Shown here piece after piece: positions 1-9,031 of a DNA stretch of 64,000 bases (position 1 is its first letter; each line of letters starts with the position of its first letter). Location: assembly GCF_003851545.1 (NCBI RefSeq), contig NZ_BHVX01000003.1, positions 186,001 through 250,000 of the forward strand. Direction: 5' to 3'. This DNA is from Ralstonia sp. SET104 (GTDB lineage Bacteria; Pseudomonadota; Gammaproteobacteria; Burkholderiales; Burkholderiaceae). The notes below the pieces were generated by a model. It saw only the letters and a list, made by a program, of their open reading frames with translations. It was not told where the DNA came from and did not search any database. A program made the translations under genes and the position numbers.

Positions 1-228
1 GGCGTGGGTGCCAACCGCCAATTGCGCGAAGGCCTGAACGCCGAAGGCAAGAAGCGTGGCCTGCGCGTGTACTACCCCGACCTGCAGTTCTGTACCGATA
101 ACGGCGCAATGATCGCCTTTGCCGGCGCCATGCGGCTCCAGGCCGACCCAACGCAAGTGCAGGACGGCTACGGCTACGGCGTCACGCCGCGCTGGGATCT
201 GGAAGACATCCGCATCCGGCAAGCATGA
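1..228 (+). CDS. tsaD: tRNA N6-adenosine threonylcarbamoyltransferase TsaD, C-terminal part
   Basis: Only the last 75 or so residues are inside the window; the gene runs in from the left edge. The tail has the family's GVGANRQLR stretch followed by the [19 protein letters not shown] block, which carries the metal- and substrate-binding residues near the end of the ASKHA-fold domain. TsaD transfers the threonylcarbamoyl group to A37 of ANN-decoding tRNAs together with TsaB and TsaE. The reading frame ends at a TGA followed at once by a strong hairpin terminator. Identification is firm; nothing can be said about the missing N-terminal part. Confidence 0.93.
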   Translation, partial: GVGANRQLREGLNAEGKKRGLRVYYPDLQFCTDNGAMIAFAGAMRLQADPTQVQDGYGYGVTPRWDLEDIRIRQA

Positions 229-258
229 AAAAAGCCGCTCGATTTGAGCGGCTTTTTG
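229..258. terminator. bidirectional intrinsic terminator between tsaD and folE2
   Basis: A perfect 9-bp stem, AAGCCGCTC (232-240) and GAGCGGCTT (246-254), encloses a 5-base loop. It is flanked by an A-run on the left and a T-run on the right, so it can end transcription of tsaD (plus) and of folE2 (minus), which converge here. Confidence 0.85.
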
Positions 259-274
259 TTGGGCGCGACGTCGA

Positions 275-1081
275 TTACTTATCGGTGCGCTTGTCGTGCT
301 CGATCAGCGCATAGGCGCTATGGTTGTGGATCGACTCGAAGTTCTCGGCCTCCAGCGTATAAGCGACGATGCGGTCGTCCTGGTTCAGGCGCATCGCGAT
401 ATCGCGCACCAGGTCTTCCACGAACTTCGGGTTCTCGTACGCGCGCTCGGTCACAAACTTCTCGTCCGGGCGCTTGAGCAGGCCCCACAGTTCGCACGAA
501 GCTTCTTCTTCGGCCATGCGGATCAGCGATTCGACCGGCGTGTCGGCCGCCAGCTCGGCATCGATCGTGATGTGCGAGCGCTGGTTGTGCGCGCCGTACT
601 GCGAGATCTTCTTCGAACACGGGCACAAGCTCGTCACGGGCACCAGCGCCTTGACACGAACCTTGGTATGGCCGTCACGCACTTCGCCGATCATCGTCAC
701 TTCATAGTCCATCAGCGACTGCACGCCCGACACCGGGGCCGTCTTGCTGACGAAATACGGGAAATGGACTTCGATGCGGCCGGCATCTGCTTCCAGCTTT
801 TCCAGCATTTTTTCCAGCAGGAGCTGGAACTGGGCCAGATTCAGCGGTTCGCGCTCTTCTTCGAGCAGCGCAACGAAGCGCGACATATGCGTGCCCTTCT
901 GGTCTGCCGGAAGGTGCACATCGAGGTTGTATGTACCCACGGTGTTCTGCACGCCCGACGGCGTTTGCAGCGACATCGGATAACGCACGCCGCGCACGCC
1001 CACGCGTTGAATGGGGATCTGGCGGGTATCGTGGCTGGACTGCACGTCCGGCATCGCGAAAGCCGGGTTCATATCGTTCAT
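275..1081 (-). CDS. folE2: GTP cyclohydrolase IB (FolE2 type)
   Basis: A 268-residue protein of the FolE2/COG1469 family, which converts GTP to 7,8-dihydroneopterin triphosphate at the head of folate (and queuosine) synthesis. It is unrelated in sequence to FolE. Visible family features are [13 protein letters not shown] near residue 25, the VTSLCPCSK segment around 150 with the metal-binding cysteine, and the SHITIDAEL and [18 protein letters not shown] blocks. The ATG at 1081 is preceded by AAGGAA at suitable spacing. The enzyme can use several divalent metals, and in other bacteria it is often expressed under zinc limitation. I looked for a Zur-like palindrome upstream (1082-1260) and saw none. 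No second folE-type gene is in the window. Confidence 0.95.
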   Translation of the reverse strand: MNDMNPAFAMPDVQSSHDTRQIPIQRVGVRGVRYPMSLQTPSGVQNTVGTYNLDVHLPADQKGTHMSRFVALLEEEREPLNLAQFQLLLEKMLEKLEADAGRIEVHFPYFVSKTAPVSGVQSLMDYEVTMIGEVRDGHTKVRVKALVPVTSLCPCSKKISQYGAHNQRSHITIDAELAADTPVESLIRMAEEEASCELWGLLKRPDEKFVTERAYENPKFVEDLVRDIAMRLNQDDRIVAYTLEAENFESIHNHSAYALIEHDKRTDK

Positions 1082-1272
1082 GATCGGTTTCCTTTACGGT
1101 CGCCCGGCCATCGCAGTCGGCCGAAACGCAACGAGTGTGAAACCGCGGAACCTGGCTGACGGTGACCACCCCTCAAGTGATCAAATCAACCCATCCCGCG
1201 ACTGCGCACACAATTCACAAATAAGACTGGCGGAGTGTAAAAGAAATTTCCCACCTCTGCAGTCAACTACTC

Positions 1273-1297
1273 AAACCCGCGGATGCAATGCGGGTGA
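1273..1297 (-). terminator. probable terminator of dxs
   Basis: ACCCGC (1275-1280) and GCGGGT (1290-1295) form a 6-bp stem with a 9-base loop. It lies about 35 bases after the dxs stop and is followed on the minus strand by the short T-rich run TTTGAGT. The tail is weak, so termination is plausible rather than certain. Confidence 0.5.
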
Positions 1298-1331
1298 TTG
1301 ATTCTGCCTATGATTCGGCGCTGCAAGTGCT

Positions 1332-3242
1332 TCAGGCGACACGCGGCGCCGCGGCGCGCGGCTGCACGGCAAAGCGCTCCCGGATGGAGGCGAGGATGCC
1401 ATTGGCATCGAGCCCGCACTGCGCCAGTAGCGCGGCGTGATCGCCATGATCGACAAAGCGATCGGGCAGCCCCAGTTGCAGCACGGGCGTTGCCACACCA
1501 GCAGCAGCCAGTGCCTCCAGGCAGGCGCTGCCGGCGCCGCCCATCACGCAGCCCTCTTCCACCGTGACGACGTAATCGTGTGTGCGCGCCATTTCCTGCA
1601 CGCAGGCCACGTCGAGCGGCTTGACGAAGCGCATGTTGACAACGGTCGCGTCCAAACGCTCGGCCGCCGCCGACGCGGGCGCAACCATCGAACCGAACGC
1701 CAGAATCGCAACGCGCTGGCCCACCGGGGCGGTGGAAGCGCGGCGTACTTCGGCCTTGCCCAAAGGCAGCGGCTCCAACGTCGGCTGCACCGTCACGCCC
1801 GTACCGGCGCCACGCGGATAACGCACTGCCGTCGGGCAATCCTGCGCAAAAGCCGTGTTCAGGAGCTGGCGGCATTCGTTCTCGTCAGCCGGCGTCATCA
1901 CCATCATGTTGGGGATGCAGCGCAGGTACGCAATGTCATACGCGCCGGCATGCGTTGCACCGTCTGCGCCGACCAGGCCAGCGCGATCCAGGGCGAACAC
2001 CACCGGCAGATTCTGCAGTGCCACGTCGTGGATCAACTGGTCATAACCGCGCTGCAGGAAGGTCGAATAAATCGCGACGACGGGCTTCAGGCCCTCGCAG
2101 GCCAAGCCACCGGCAAATGTCACTGCGTGCTGCTCGGCAATACCGACGTCGTAATAGCGATCCGGAAAGCGCTGCTCGAACTCGACCATGCCGGAGCCCT
2201 CTCGCATGGCCGGCGTAATGCCAACCAGACGCTTGTCGGCCGCCGCCATATCGCACAGCCATTGGCCGAACACCTGCGTGTACGTTACCTTGGCCGGGCG
2301 CCCGGAAGGCTTGATACCTTCCTGCGGATTGAACTTGCCCGGGCCGTGATAGAGGATCGGGTCGGCCTCGGCCAGCTTGTACCCCTGGCCCTTCTTGGTC
2401 ACTACGTGCAGGAATTGCGGGCCGCCGCCTTCCCGCGCACGCTGACGGATGTTCAGCAGCGTCGGCACGAGCGATTCGAGATCGTGTCCGTCGATCGGAC
2501 CGATGTAGTTAAAGCCAAACTCCTCGAACATCGTGGCGGGCACGAACATGCCCTTGGTGTGTTCCTCGAAACGCTTGGCGAACTCGAGCACAGGCGGCGC
2601 CACTGACAACAGTTTCTCCACGCCCTTCTTGGTGGCCGCATAAAACTGGCCGCTCATGAGCCGCGCAAGGTAGCGATTCAGAGCGCCCACCGGCGGCGAG
2701 ATCGACATGTCGTTGTCATTCAGCACGACGACCAGCGGCAGGTCTTTATAGACGCCCGCGTTGTTCATCGCCTCGAAGGCCATGCCGGCGCTCATCGCAC
2801 CGTCGCCGATCACGGCAATGGCGACGCGGTCTTCACCTTTGGTCTTGGCGCCCAGAGCCATGCCCAGCGCGGCCGAAATCGACGTGGACGAGTGCGCCGT
2901 GCCAAAGGTGTCATACGGGCTCTCGCTGCGGCGCGGGAAGCCGGAGATACCTTCCAACTGGCGCAGCGAGCCCATCTGGTCGCGGCGGCCAGTCAGGATC
3001 TTGTGCGGATAGCTCTGGTGGCCGACGTCCCACACGATTCGGTCTTCCGGCGTGTTGAAGACGTAGTGCAGCGCAATGGTCAGTTCGATCGTGCCGAGGT
3101 TCGACGAAAGATGGCCGCCCGTCTGCGAGACGGAATCGAGCACGAAGGCGCGCAGCTCGTTGGCCAGAGGGCCAAGCTGGCGACGGTCCAGGCGGCGCAG
3201 GTCGGCCGGATCGTCGATGGTGTTCAGGAGTTCGTACGTCAT
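1332..3242 (-). CDS. dxs: 1-deoxy-D-xylulose-5-phosphate synthase
   Basis: A 636-residue thiamine-diphosphate enzyme that condenses pyruvate and glyceraldehyde 3-phosphate, the first step of the MEP isoprenoid pathway. The TPP/Mg motif [18 protein letters not shown] is near residue 150, the [14 protein letters not shown] segment near 75, and the transketolase central domain has [18 protein letters not shown] around 430. Length matches the family. It is the last gene of xseB-ispA-dxs, 66 bases after ispA. This clustering of the prenyl synthase with DXS is the usual proteobacterial arrangement and feeds isoprenoid precursors to quinone and undecaprenyl lipid synthesis. Confidence 0.97.
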   Translation of the reverse strand: MTYELLNTIDDPADLRRLDRRQLGPLANELRAFVLDSVSQTGGHLSSNLGTIELTIALHYVFNTPEDRIVWDVGHQSYPHKILTGRRDQMGSLRQLEGISGFPRRSESPYDTFGTAHSSTSISAALGMALGAKTKGEDRVAIAVIGDGAMSAGMAFEAMNNAGVYKDLPLVVVLNDNDMSISPPVGALNRYLARLMSGQFYAATKKGVEKLLSVAPPVLEFAKRFEEHTKGMFVPATMFEEFGFNYIGPIDGHDLESLVPTLLNIRQRAREGGGPQFLHVVTKKGQGYKLAEADPILYHGPGKFNPQEGIKPSGRPAKVTYTQVFGQWLCDMAAADKRLVGITPAMREGSGMVEFEQRFPDRYYDVGIAEQHAVTFAGGLACEGLKPVVAIYSTFLQRGYDQLIHDVALQNLPVVFALDRAGLVGADGATHAGAYDIAYLRCIPNMMVMTPADENECRQLLNTAFAQDCPTAVRYPRGAGTGVTVQPTLEPLPLGKAEVRRASTAPVGQRVAILAFGSMVAPASAAAERLDATVVNMRFVKPLDVACVQEMARTHDYVVTVEEGCVMGGAGSACLEALAAAGVATPVLQLGLPDRFVDHGDHAALLAQCGLDANGILASIRERFAVQPRAAAPRVA

Positions 3243-3308
3243 GTGGGACCGCCGCTCAGGCGCTCAAACGTTTTTGGGCAAAGACTTCTACCGTCTATGC
3301 AATGTTGT

Positions 3309-4208
3309 TCAGTGGCCACGCCGCACGATCAGATCGGCCATTTCTGCCAACCGCACGGTACGGGCTTCGCCAAGCTCACGGGCCAGTTGTGCCACGGCCG
3401 CGCCGGCTGCGGCGTGCAACTCATCCGCCAGCGTACGGGCCTTGTCCAACCCCAGGAGGGACACATAGGTCGGCTTGTCGTTGGCTTCGTCCTTGCCGGC
3501 GGTTTTGCCCAGCGTGGCGGTATCTGCCGTCACGTCGAGGATGTCGTCCACCACCTGAAACGCCAAGCCGACAGCACCCGCATAGGCATCAACCTGCTCC
3601 AGGGCAGCGGCATTCACCCCAGCACAGAGCGCGCCCATCCGCAGGCTTGCCCGCAGCAGTGCACCGGTCTTCATGCGATGCATTGCTTCCAATTCATCCT
3701 GCGACAGCGCAATGCCAACACTTTGCAGATCGATCGCCTGACCGCCCGCCATGCCGAGCGAACCGGAAGCGCGCGCCAATTCACCTACCAGCACTGCCCG
3801 CGTCGCCGGGCTCACCGCGCCCGACTCAGCCAGCACGATAAACGCCTGCGTCTGCAAGGCATCCCCCACCAGCAGTGCCGTCGCTTCATCATAGGCGCGA
3901 TGCACCGTCGGGCGGCCGCGGCGCAGGTCATCGTCGTCCATGCAAGGCATGTCGTCGTGGACGAGCGAATAGGCGTGGATCATCTCCACCGCGCAACTCA
4001 CGCCGTCGAGCGCCTCGGGCGAGGCGTCACCCAGCGCACCGGTGGCATGCGCCAGCAACGGGCGTACACGCTTGCCGGCACCCAGCGTGGCATAGCGCAT
4101 CGCGGCATGCAGACGCTGCGGCGAGACGGCTTCGGCCGGCAGCGCACGTTCGAGCGCGCTTTCCGTCCGAGCGACCACGGACGCCATCCATTGGGCGAAA
4201 TCACTCAT
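3309..4208 (-). CDS. ispA: farnesyl diphosphate synthase (polyprenyl synthetase family)
   Basis: A 299-residue trans-prenyltransferase that elongates DMAPP with IPP to geranyl and farnesyl diphosphate. The first Asp-rich motif is HDDMPCMDDDDLRRG near residue 85 and the second is VVDDILDVTADTATLGKT near 220. KRVRPLL, which helps bind IPP, is near residue 50. The start overlaps the xseB stop by four bases (ATGA), so the two genes are translationally coupled. Length and spacing of the aspartate motifs are typical of IspA rather than the longer octaprenyl synthase IspB. Confidence 0.95.
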   Translation of the reverse strand: MSDFAQWMASVVARTESALERALPAEAVSPQRLHAAMRYATLGAGKRVRPLLAHATGALGDASPEALDGVSCAVEMIHAYSLVHDDMPCMDDDDLRRGRPTVHRAYDEATALLVGDALQTQAFIVLAESGAVSPATRAVLVGELARASGSLGMAGGQAIDLQSVGIALSQDELEAMHRMKTGALLRASLRMGALCAGVNAAALEQVDAYAGAVGLAFQVVDDILDVTADTATLGKTAGKDEANDKPTYVSLLGLDKARTLADELHAAAGAAVAQLARELGEARTVRLAEMADLIVRRGH

Positions 4209-4492
4209 GCGTCGCCTTGTTCGTTCGCGCTGCTATCGTCGCCCAGCGGTTTCAAGGTGTCGCCATCGAGCACGCGTACCTGCTGCTCGACGCGCTCCAG
4301 TACCTGCTGGCAATACTTGACCAACTCCGCCCCGCGTCGATACGCCGCGAGCGAAGCCTCCAGCGGCAACTCACCGGATTCCATGCTGGCGACTAGGGTT
4401 TCGAGTTCGGCCATGGCGGCTTCGTAAGAAGCTGGCGTGGCGGAAGGTGTGGCGGACGCGCTGCTTGAGGCGTCGTGTGGGGCACGGGGCAT
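4205..4492 (-). CDS. xseB: exodeoxyribonuclease VII small subunit
   Basis: A 95-residue protein with the XseB signature in SYEAAMAELETLVASMESG, then GELPLEASLAAYRRGAELVKYCQQ in two helices. The small subunit assembles with XseA to degrade single-stranded DNA. A disordered Ser/Ala-rich segment of about 20 residues precedes the conserved core. A later start is therefore possible, but no better ribosome-binding site is seen. It is first in the xseB-ispA-dxs operon. Confidence 0.92.
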   Translation of the reverse strand: MPRAPHDASSSASATPSATPASYEAAMAELETLVASMESGELPLEASLAAYRRGAELVKYCQQVLERVEQQVRVLDGDTLKPLGDDSSANEQGDA

Positions 4493-4906
4493 GCCGATTG
4501 CGAATCAGAAAAGGACAATCCGGCATTTTACGGCAATTCCGCATGCGTTCTGCGCACATGACGCACGGCGTCGGGAGGCGGTCTGCGGCCGTAAGGCGGG
4601 GCATCGTCCACCTGATGGTCGGCGGGCTGGCGGCGGAAAGATGCCGAAAATCAGGGACTTATCAATTCCCCTGGGGTACAATCGCCCCCTTTCCTCCAAA
4701 GGCCGGGCCGGCACATGCCGCTCCGCACGATGGCTTGGGGCTGTTGGCCCATTGAACGTATGGTCGTTGGCCCAAGCGGGGGCCAGCAGGCGCTCGTTTC
4801 CTCTATCAACAGACCCTAGGCCATCTGCCGATGGCGTCCTTTCCCAAATCGAATTTTTCGATGGTTGGGTTGTTCACTACTTTCACCGTTATTGGGAGTG
4901 GGGATA
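4493..4906. other. intergenic region between divergent xseB and the Rieske oxygenase gene
   Basis: No gene is recognised in these 414 bases. The region must hold divergent promoters. TACAAT (4677-4682) is a possible -10 for the plus-strand gene, but no well-spaced -35 is present. A 9-bp direct repeat GTTGGCCCA occurs at 4743-4751 and 4766-4774 in what would be a 200-base leader. I tested it by eye as a 6S-like or riboswitch RNA and could not fold it convincingly. Confidence 0.5.
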
Positions 4907-6004
4907 ATGTCCAATCTCAGCGCCGCACTGAATCTGGTGCCGTCTGAAACCCAGTTGCCCGTCTCTGCTTACTTCGACGAGGCGCTGTATCAAACTGAAA
5001 TCGAACGTCTGTTCAGGCATGGCCCCGGTTACGTCGGCCATGAGCTGATGGTCCCGGAAGTCGGCGACTATCACACGCTTGCCGCCGAGGCCGAGGGCCG
5101 TGTGCTGGTGCGCAATCCGAACGGCGTCGAACTGCTCTCCAACGTGTGCCGGCATCGGCAGGCAATCATGCTCAATGGGCGCGGCAATGCCCAGAACATC
5201 GTCTGCCCGCTGCATCGCTGGACGTACGACCTCCAGGGCGACCTGCTCGGCGCGCCGCACTTCGAGAAGCAACCGTGTGTGCATCTGTCGCGCTCGCCGC
5301 TGCAGAACTGGAACGGGCTGCTGTTCGAGGGCAAGCGCGACGTGCGCGAAGACCTTGCCCGCCTGGGCGTGGCGCGCGATCTTGATTTCTCCGGCTACAT
5401 GCTCGACCACGTCGAGGTGCACGACTGCAACTACAACTGGAAGACCTTCATCGAGGTGTACCTCGAGGACTACCACGTCGTGCCCTTCCACCCCGGGCTC
5501 GGCCAGTTCGTCTCGTGTGACGACCTGGAATGGGAATTCGGTGAATGGCACAGCGTGCAGACGGTCGGCATCCATGCCAATTTGCGCAAACCCGGCACGC
5601 CGGCCTACCAGAAGTGGCACGACGCTGTCCTGCGCTTCAACAACGGCGAAATGCCCAAGTACGGCGCGGTGTGGCTGACGTACTACCCGAACGTGATGGT
5701 CGAGTGGTATCCGAACGTGCTGGTGGTCTCGACGCTGCATCCACTAAGCCCGACCAAGACGCGCAACGTAGTCGAGTTCTACTACCCGGAAGAGATCGTG
5801 CTGTTCGAGCGCGAATTCGTTGAAGCCGAGCGCGCAGCCTACATGGAGACGTGCATCGAGGACGACGAGATCGCCGAACGCATGGACGCAGGCCGCCTGG
5901 CCCTGCTCAAGCGCGGCACAAGCGAAGTCGGCCCGTACCAGTCGCCCATGGAGGACGGCATGCAGCACTTCCACGAGTGGTATCGACGCGCGATGAACTA
6001 CTAA
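4907..6004 (+). CDS. Rieske [2Fe-2S] aromatic ring-hydroxylating oxygenase, alpha-subunit type
   Basis: A 365-residue protein. The Rieske cluster ligands are in CRHRQAIML (CxH) and CPLHRW (CxxH), near residues 80 and 100. The mononuclear-iron domain has EVYLEDYHVVPFHPGLGQF near 190, which supplies the bridging acidic residue and the facial-triad histidines. It resembles choline monooxygenase-type and single-component alpha subunits. No ferredoxin, reductase or beta-subunit gene is adjacent, so electrons must come from elsewhere. The ATG at 4907 is chosen because it follows GGAGTGGGG and starts the conserved part; the frame is open 14 codons further upstream. Substrate unknown. Confidence 0.85.
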   Translation: MSNLSAALNLVPSETQLPVSAYFDEALYQTEIERLFRHGPGYVGHELMVPEVGDYHTLAAEAEGRVLVRNPNGVELLSNVCRHRQAIMLNGRGNAQNIVCPLHRWTYDLQGDLLGAPHFEKQPCVHLSRSPLQNWNGLLFEGKRDVREDLARLGVARDLDFSGYMLDHVEVHDCNYNWKTFIEVYLEDYHVVPFHPGLGQFVSCDDLEWEFGEWHSVQTVGIHANLRKPGTPAYQKWHDAVLRFNNGEMPKYGAVWLTYYPNVMVEWYPNVLVVSTLHPLSPTKTRNVVEFYYPEEIVLFEREFVEAERAAYMETCIEDDEIAERMDAGRLALLKRGTSEVGPYQSPMEDGMQHFHEWYRRAMNY

Positions 6005-6103
6005 GCGGCGACAGCAGGTAGGCATCTGCCGCCTTCCGCGTCACAATAGGAACGGTGCGGCCCCACGCGAGCTGCGCCGTTTTTTTTTCGCCCCTCCCTC
6101 GCC

Positions 6104-7096
6104 ATGCCTGCCGATACCAGCACCGCAGTCACCAACACGGCCGTCCAGACGCCTGAAAGCTCCTCCCGTCAATCGCTGTGGATGATTCTTGCCGCCTTCG
6201 CTTTCTCGGCAATGGGCGTGTGCGTGAAACTCGCCTCGGCTCACTACAGCACGGGTGAGATCGTCTTCTACCGCAGCATCATCGGCGTGGTGCTGATGGG
6301 CGCGATCCTGCAGCGCTCGGGACAAGGTGTGCGAACACCCTACTTCCTGTCGCACATCAAACGCAGCGTGTTTGGGGTGACTTCACTGCTGCTGTGGTTT
6401 ACCTCCATCAGCCTGCTGCCGCTGGCGACTGCGATGACGTTGAACTACATGTCGCCGGTGTGGATTGCACTCATCATTGGTGCGGGCGCAGCACTGGCGG
6501 GCAAGCCCGGCGGGGCTGACCGGCGCATCGTAGCCGCCATCGTCATGTCATTCCTCGGGGTGATCTGCCTGCTGCAACCGAGCATGGGCGGATCGCAACT
6601 TGCGCTCGCGGGCGGCATGATCGGGCTCGTTTCAGGCGTATTTACGGCACTCGCCTATGTGGAGGTACGCCAACTCGGTGACCTGGGTGAAAACGAAGCG
6701 CGCATCGTGTTCTATTTTTCGTTGTTGAGTGCGATTGCCGGCGGCGTATGGATGCTGATCGGTGGTGCACAACCGCACACTTGGTCAGGTGCCGGCCTGC
6801 TGCTGGCCGTGGGCCTGTTGGCCACGCTCGGCCAGACGTCCATGACACGCGCGTACAAGCGCGGCAACACCCTGCTGACTGCTAACCTGCAATACGCCGG
6901 CATCGTGTTTGCGAGCGGTTGGGGCATGCTGTTGTGGCACGATCACCTCAACGCGCTGTCGTGGGCGGGTATGGCGCTCATCATCGGCAGCGGCATCGTG
7001 ACCACGGTCATGCGCGCCCGCCAGTCGGGCACGGAGCATCCGACGCCGCAGACTGCTGTGTCCGGCCCCGAAGCTGAGATTCACCCGGAAGTTTGA
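6104..7096 (+). CDS. EamA-type DMT superfamily permease
   Basis: A 330-residue inner-membrane protein with about ten hydrophobic segments arranged as two EamA repeats. The first starts at WMILAAFAFSAMGVCVKLAS (residue 26 on) and the second at ALAGGMIGLVSGVFTALAYV. The family exports metabolites such as amino acids or nucleosides, and the substrate cannot be read from sequence. It lies 22 bases ahead of the sulfurtransferase gene, so the two may be cotranscribed. The N-terminal 25 residues are Thr/Ser-rich and presumably cytoplasmic. Confidence 0.88.
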   Translation: MPADTSTAVTNTAVQTPESSSRQSLWMILAAFAFSAMGVCVKLASAHYSTGEIVFYRSIIGVVLMGAILQRSGQGVRTPYFLSHIKRSVFGVTSLLLWFTSISLLPLATAMTLNYMSPVWIALIIGAGAALAGKPGGADRRIVAAIVMSFLGVICLLQPSMGGSQLALAGGMIGLVSGVFTALAYVEVRQLGDLGENEARIVFYFSLLSAIAGGVWMLIGGAQPHTWSGAGLLLAVGLLATLGQTSMTRAYKRGNTLLTANLQYAGIVFASGWGMLLWHDHLNALSWAGMALIIGSGIVTTVMRARQSGTEHPTPQTAVSGPEAEIHPEV

Positions 7097-7118
7097 TCGC
7101 CCTCTGGAGACTGCCGCC

Positions 7119-8006
7119 ATGAGCGAACGCGCTCACTACGCCACCCTCATCACCGCCCCGCAACTCGCCGCGCTGCAGCACAGCACGCCCGCAGCGGTGG
7201 TGGTCATCGATTGCAGCTTTGACCTCGCCAACCCCGCCGCGGGGCGCGATGCGTATCACGCCAGCCATGTGCCCGGTGCGTTCTACATGCACCTCGACAA
7301 CGAATTGTCTGGCCCGAAGACCGGCACTAACGGCCGCCACCCGCTGCCTGATGCCGAAGCCCTGGTCGCCCGTCTGCAGGCGCTGGGCGTGAACGACGAC
7401 ACGCAAGTCGTCGCCTATGACCGACAGGGCAGCATGTACGCCGCGCGCCTATGGTGGTTGTTGCGCTGGGTTGGCCATGCTGACGTCGCTGTGCTCGATG
7501 GCGGCCTGCAAGCCTGGGAAGCCTCGCACTTCCCCGTCGACAAGGTCATACCCGAAGAGCCGCAGCTGAACGCCACGCCGGGAAACATCACCCGCAAGCC
7601 CTCGCTCGTGCAAATGGTGACCGCAGATCTCGTGCAGAAATACCTGGGCCACGCTGATAAACGTGTGGTCGATGCCCGCGCGCCCGACCGCTACCGCGGC
7701 GAGAACGAAACGCTCGACCCCGTCGGCGGCCATATCCCGGGCGCTCGCAACCGTTTCTTCCGCGACAACCTGCAGGCCGATGGCACTTTCAAGCCCGCGG
7801 AGCAATTGCGCGCCGACTTTACCGCCGTACTGTCCGGCGCCAAACCACAGGACGCGATGCTGCAATGTGGTTCGGGCGTAACCGCCTGCCACAACGCGCT
7901 GGCCATGGAGATCGCGGGCCTGACGGGCGCCGCACTTTACGCCGGCTCGTGGAGCGAGTGGTGCAGCGACCCATCGCGCCCGGTGGCGACGGGGCCCAAC
8001 CCGTAA
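7119..8006 (+). CDS. sseA: 3-mercaptopyruvate/thiosulfate sulfurtransferase (tandem rhodanese)
   Basis: A 295-residue protein with two rhodanese domains. The N-terminal, inactive one contains the DAYHASHVPGAFYMHLD block near 45. The C-terminal one has RVVDARAPDRYRGENE and the active-site loop CGSGVTACHNALA near 248, where the cysteine carries the persulfide. The CGSGVTA loop is the form usual in SseA/3-mercaptopyruvate sulfurtransferases; thiosulfate sulfurtransferases usually carry CRKGVTA. AGG-like spacing (CTGGAGACTGCCGCC) supports the ATG. The gene is followed by a clean intrinsic terminator. Confidence 0.92.
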   Translation: MSERAHYATLITAPQLAALQHSTPAAVVVIDCSFDLANPAAGRDAYHASHVPGAFYMHLDNELSGPKTGTNGRHPLPDAEALVARLQALGVNDDTQVVAYDRQGSMYAARLWWLLRWVGHADVAVLDGGLQAWEASHFPVDKVIPEEPQLNATPGNITRKPSLVQMVTADLVQKYLGHADKRVVDARAPDRYRGENETLDPVGGHIPGARNRFFRDNLQADGTFKPAEQLRADFTAVLSGAKPQDAMLQCGSGVTACHNALAMEIAGLTGAALYAGSWSEWCSDPSRPVATGPNP

Positions 8007-8030
8007 TTCACGCATCTCGCGCACGGCGAA

Positions 8031-8059
8031 AAGCCCGGCATCGGCCGGGCTTATTCTCT
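8031..8059 (+). terminator. intrinsic terminator after sseA
   Basis: AAGCCCGGC and GGCCGGGCTT form a stem around 8031-8052 with a short loop, followed by TATTCTCTT. It sits between sseA and the convergent ZIP transporter gene and could serve both. Confidence 0.75.
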
Positions 8060-8077
8060 TGGAGCGCGGGCGGCGCC

Positions 8078-8884
8078 TCAGTGTGCGTGACCGTGTAAGC
8101 CTTCGGTCAGCAGAAAGATCATCGCGACGCCCGCTGTAATCAGCGCGACCTGCACCGCCGATTCCTGCCAGCGCGGCCGGCGCTTCATCTGCGGCATCAG
8201 ATCACACACGGCGATGTAGATGAAGCTGCTGGAAGCCACCACCAGCACATACGGAATCCACGAGGTCAGGCGGTCCAGCAAGTAATAGCCGAGCCCCGCG
8301 CCCACCAGCGCGCAAACGCTGCAGATCAGGTTGTATACGAACGCGCGCGTCTTGGAGAAGCCGGCGTTGAGCAACACCATGAAATCGCCGATTTCCTGTG
8401 GGATTTCGTGCGCGGCAATCGCCAGCGCGGTGACAACACCGACCTTGGTATCGGCCAAAAACGCGGCGGCAATGACGATGCCGTCAGAAAAATTATGCAG
8501 CCCATCGCCCACCAGGATCATCAAGCCGCTGCGGCCAGCTTCCTGGCGATCATGGCCGTGGTGATGGCCGTGCCCATCGCCCTCGTGATGGTGCGAGTGA
8601 CGAATCAGCGAGATCTTCTCCAGCAGGAAGAAACCCAGCAGCCCGGCCAGCAACGTGGCGAACAGCGCATGCGTATTGGGCTCGATCCCGTGATGCGCCT
8701 CAAACGCCTCCGGCAGCGAGTGCAGCAACGAAGTGGCCAGCAGCACGCCCACTGAGAAACTGACCATCCGATCGACCATGCGTGACAGCACCGTCAGGGA
8801 CAGCACGGCAGCACCCGCCATGCTGCCGACGCCCGACAGCGTGGTGGCCAGGAGAATGCCGAACAAGGTGGTATCGAAGGTCAT
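8078..8884 (-). CDS. ZIP-family divalent metal transporter
   Basis: A 268-residue membrane protein with about eight hydrophobic helices. The metal-site helices of the ZIP family are clear: LHSLPEAFEAHHG in TM2, GDGLHNFSDGIVIAAAF in TM4 and AIAAHEIPQEIGDFMVLL in TM5. Between TM3 and TM4 is a His-rich cytoplasmic loop (SHHHEGDGHGHHHGHD), and the C-terminus is also His-rich (GLHGHAH). These loops usually sense or deliver zinc. Zinc or iron import is the likely role, though some ZIPs are broad. The start is set at 8884 because MTFDTTLFGIL begins the first helix; the frame extends 43 codons upstream without family similarity. Confidence 0.9.
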   Translation of the reverse strand: MTFDTTLFGILLATTLSGVGSMAGAAVLSLTVLSRMVDRMVSFSVGVLLATSLLHSLPEAFEAHHGIEPNTHALFATLLAGLLGFFLLEKISLIRHSHHHEGDGHGHHHGHDRQEAGRSGLMILVGDGLHNFSDGIVIAAAFLADTKVGVVTALAIAAHEIPQEIGDFMVLLNAGFSKTRAFVYNLICSVCALVGAGLGYYLLDRLTSWIPYVLVVASSSFIYIAVCDLMPQMKRRPRWQESAVQVALITAGVAMIFLLTEGLHGHAH

Positions 8885-8978
8885 GCGAAGGCGACGCAGC
8901 GGGAGCCAATAAACGCAACCGAGTTGCAAGAAGGGCGAATTGTATGCCGCTTTATCAACCTTTGCCAGTGCAGGCAAA

Positions 8979-9014
8979 GAAAAAGCCCCAGACCAACTTC
9001 CGGGGCTTTTCATG
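8979..9014 (-). terminator. intrinsic terminator after the dienelactone hydrolase gene
   Basis: AAAAGCCCC (8981-8989) and GGGGCTTTT (9002-9010) pair with a 12-base loop. On the minus strand the stem is followed by TCTTTGCC. It ends the gene that stops at 9032. Confidence 0.8.
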
Positions 9015-9031
9015 TTCGATGCGTTGAGGCG

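Noticed and set aside
1082-1270. Zur-type operator before folE2
   Set aside because: No palindrome resembling a Zur box was found by eye.
4683-4906. Possible 6S RNA or riboswitch before the Rieske oxygenase gene
   Set aside because: I could not pair the ends into the long 6S stem or match a riboswitch core; only a direct repeat is clear.
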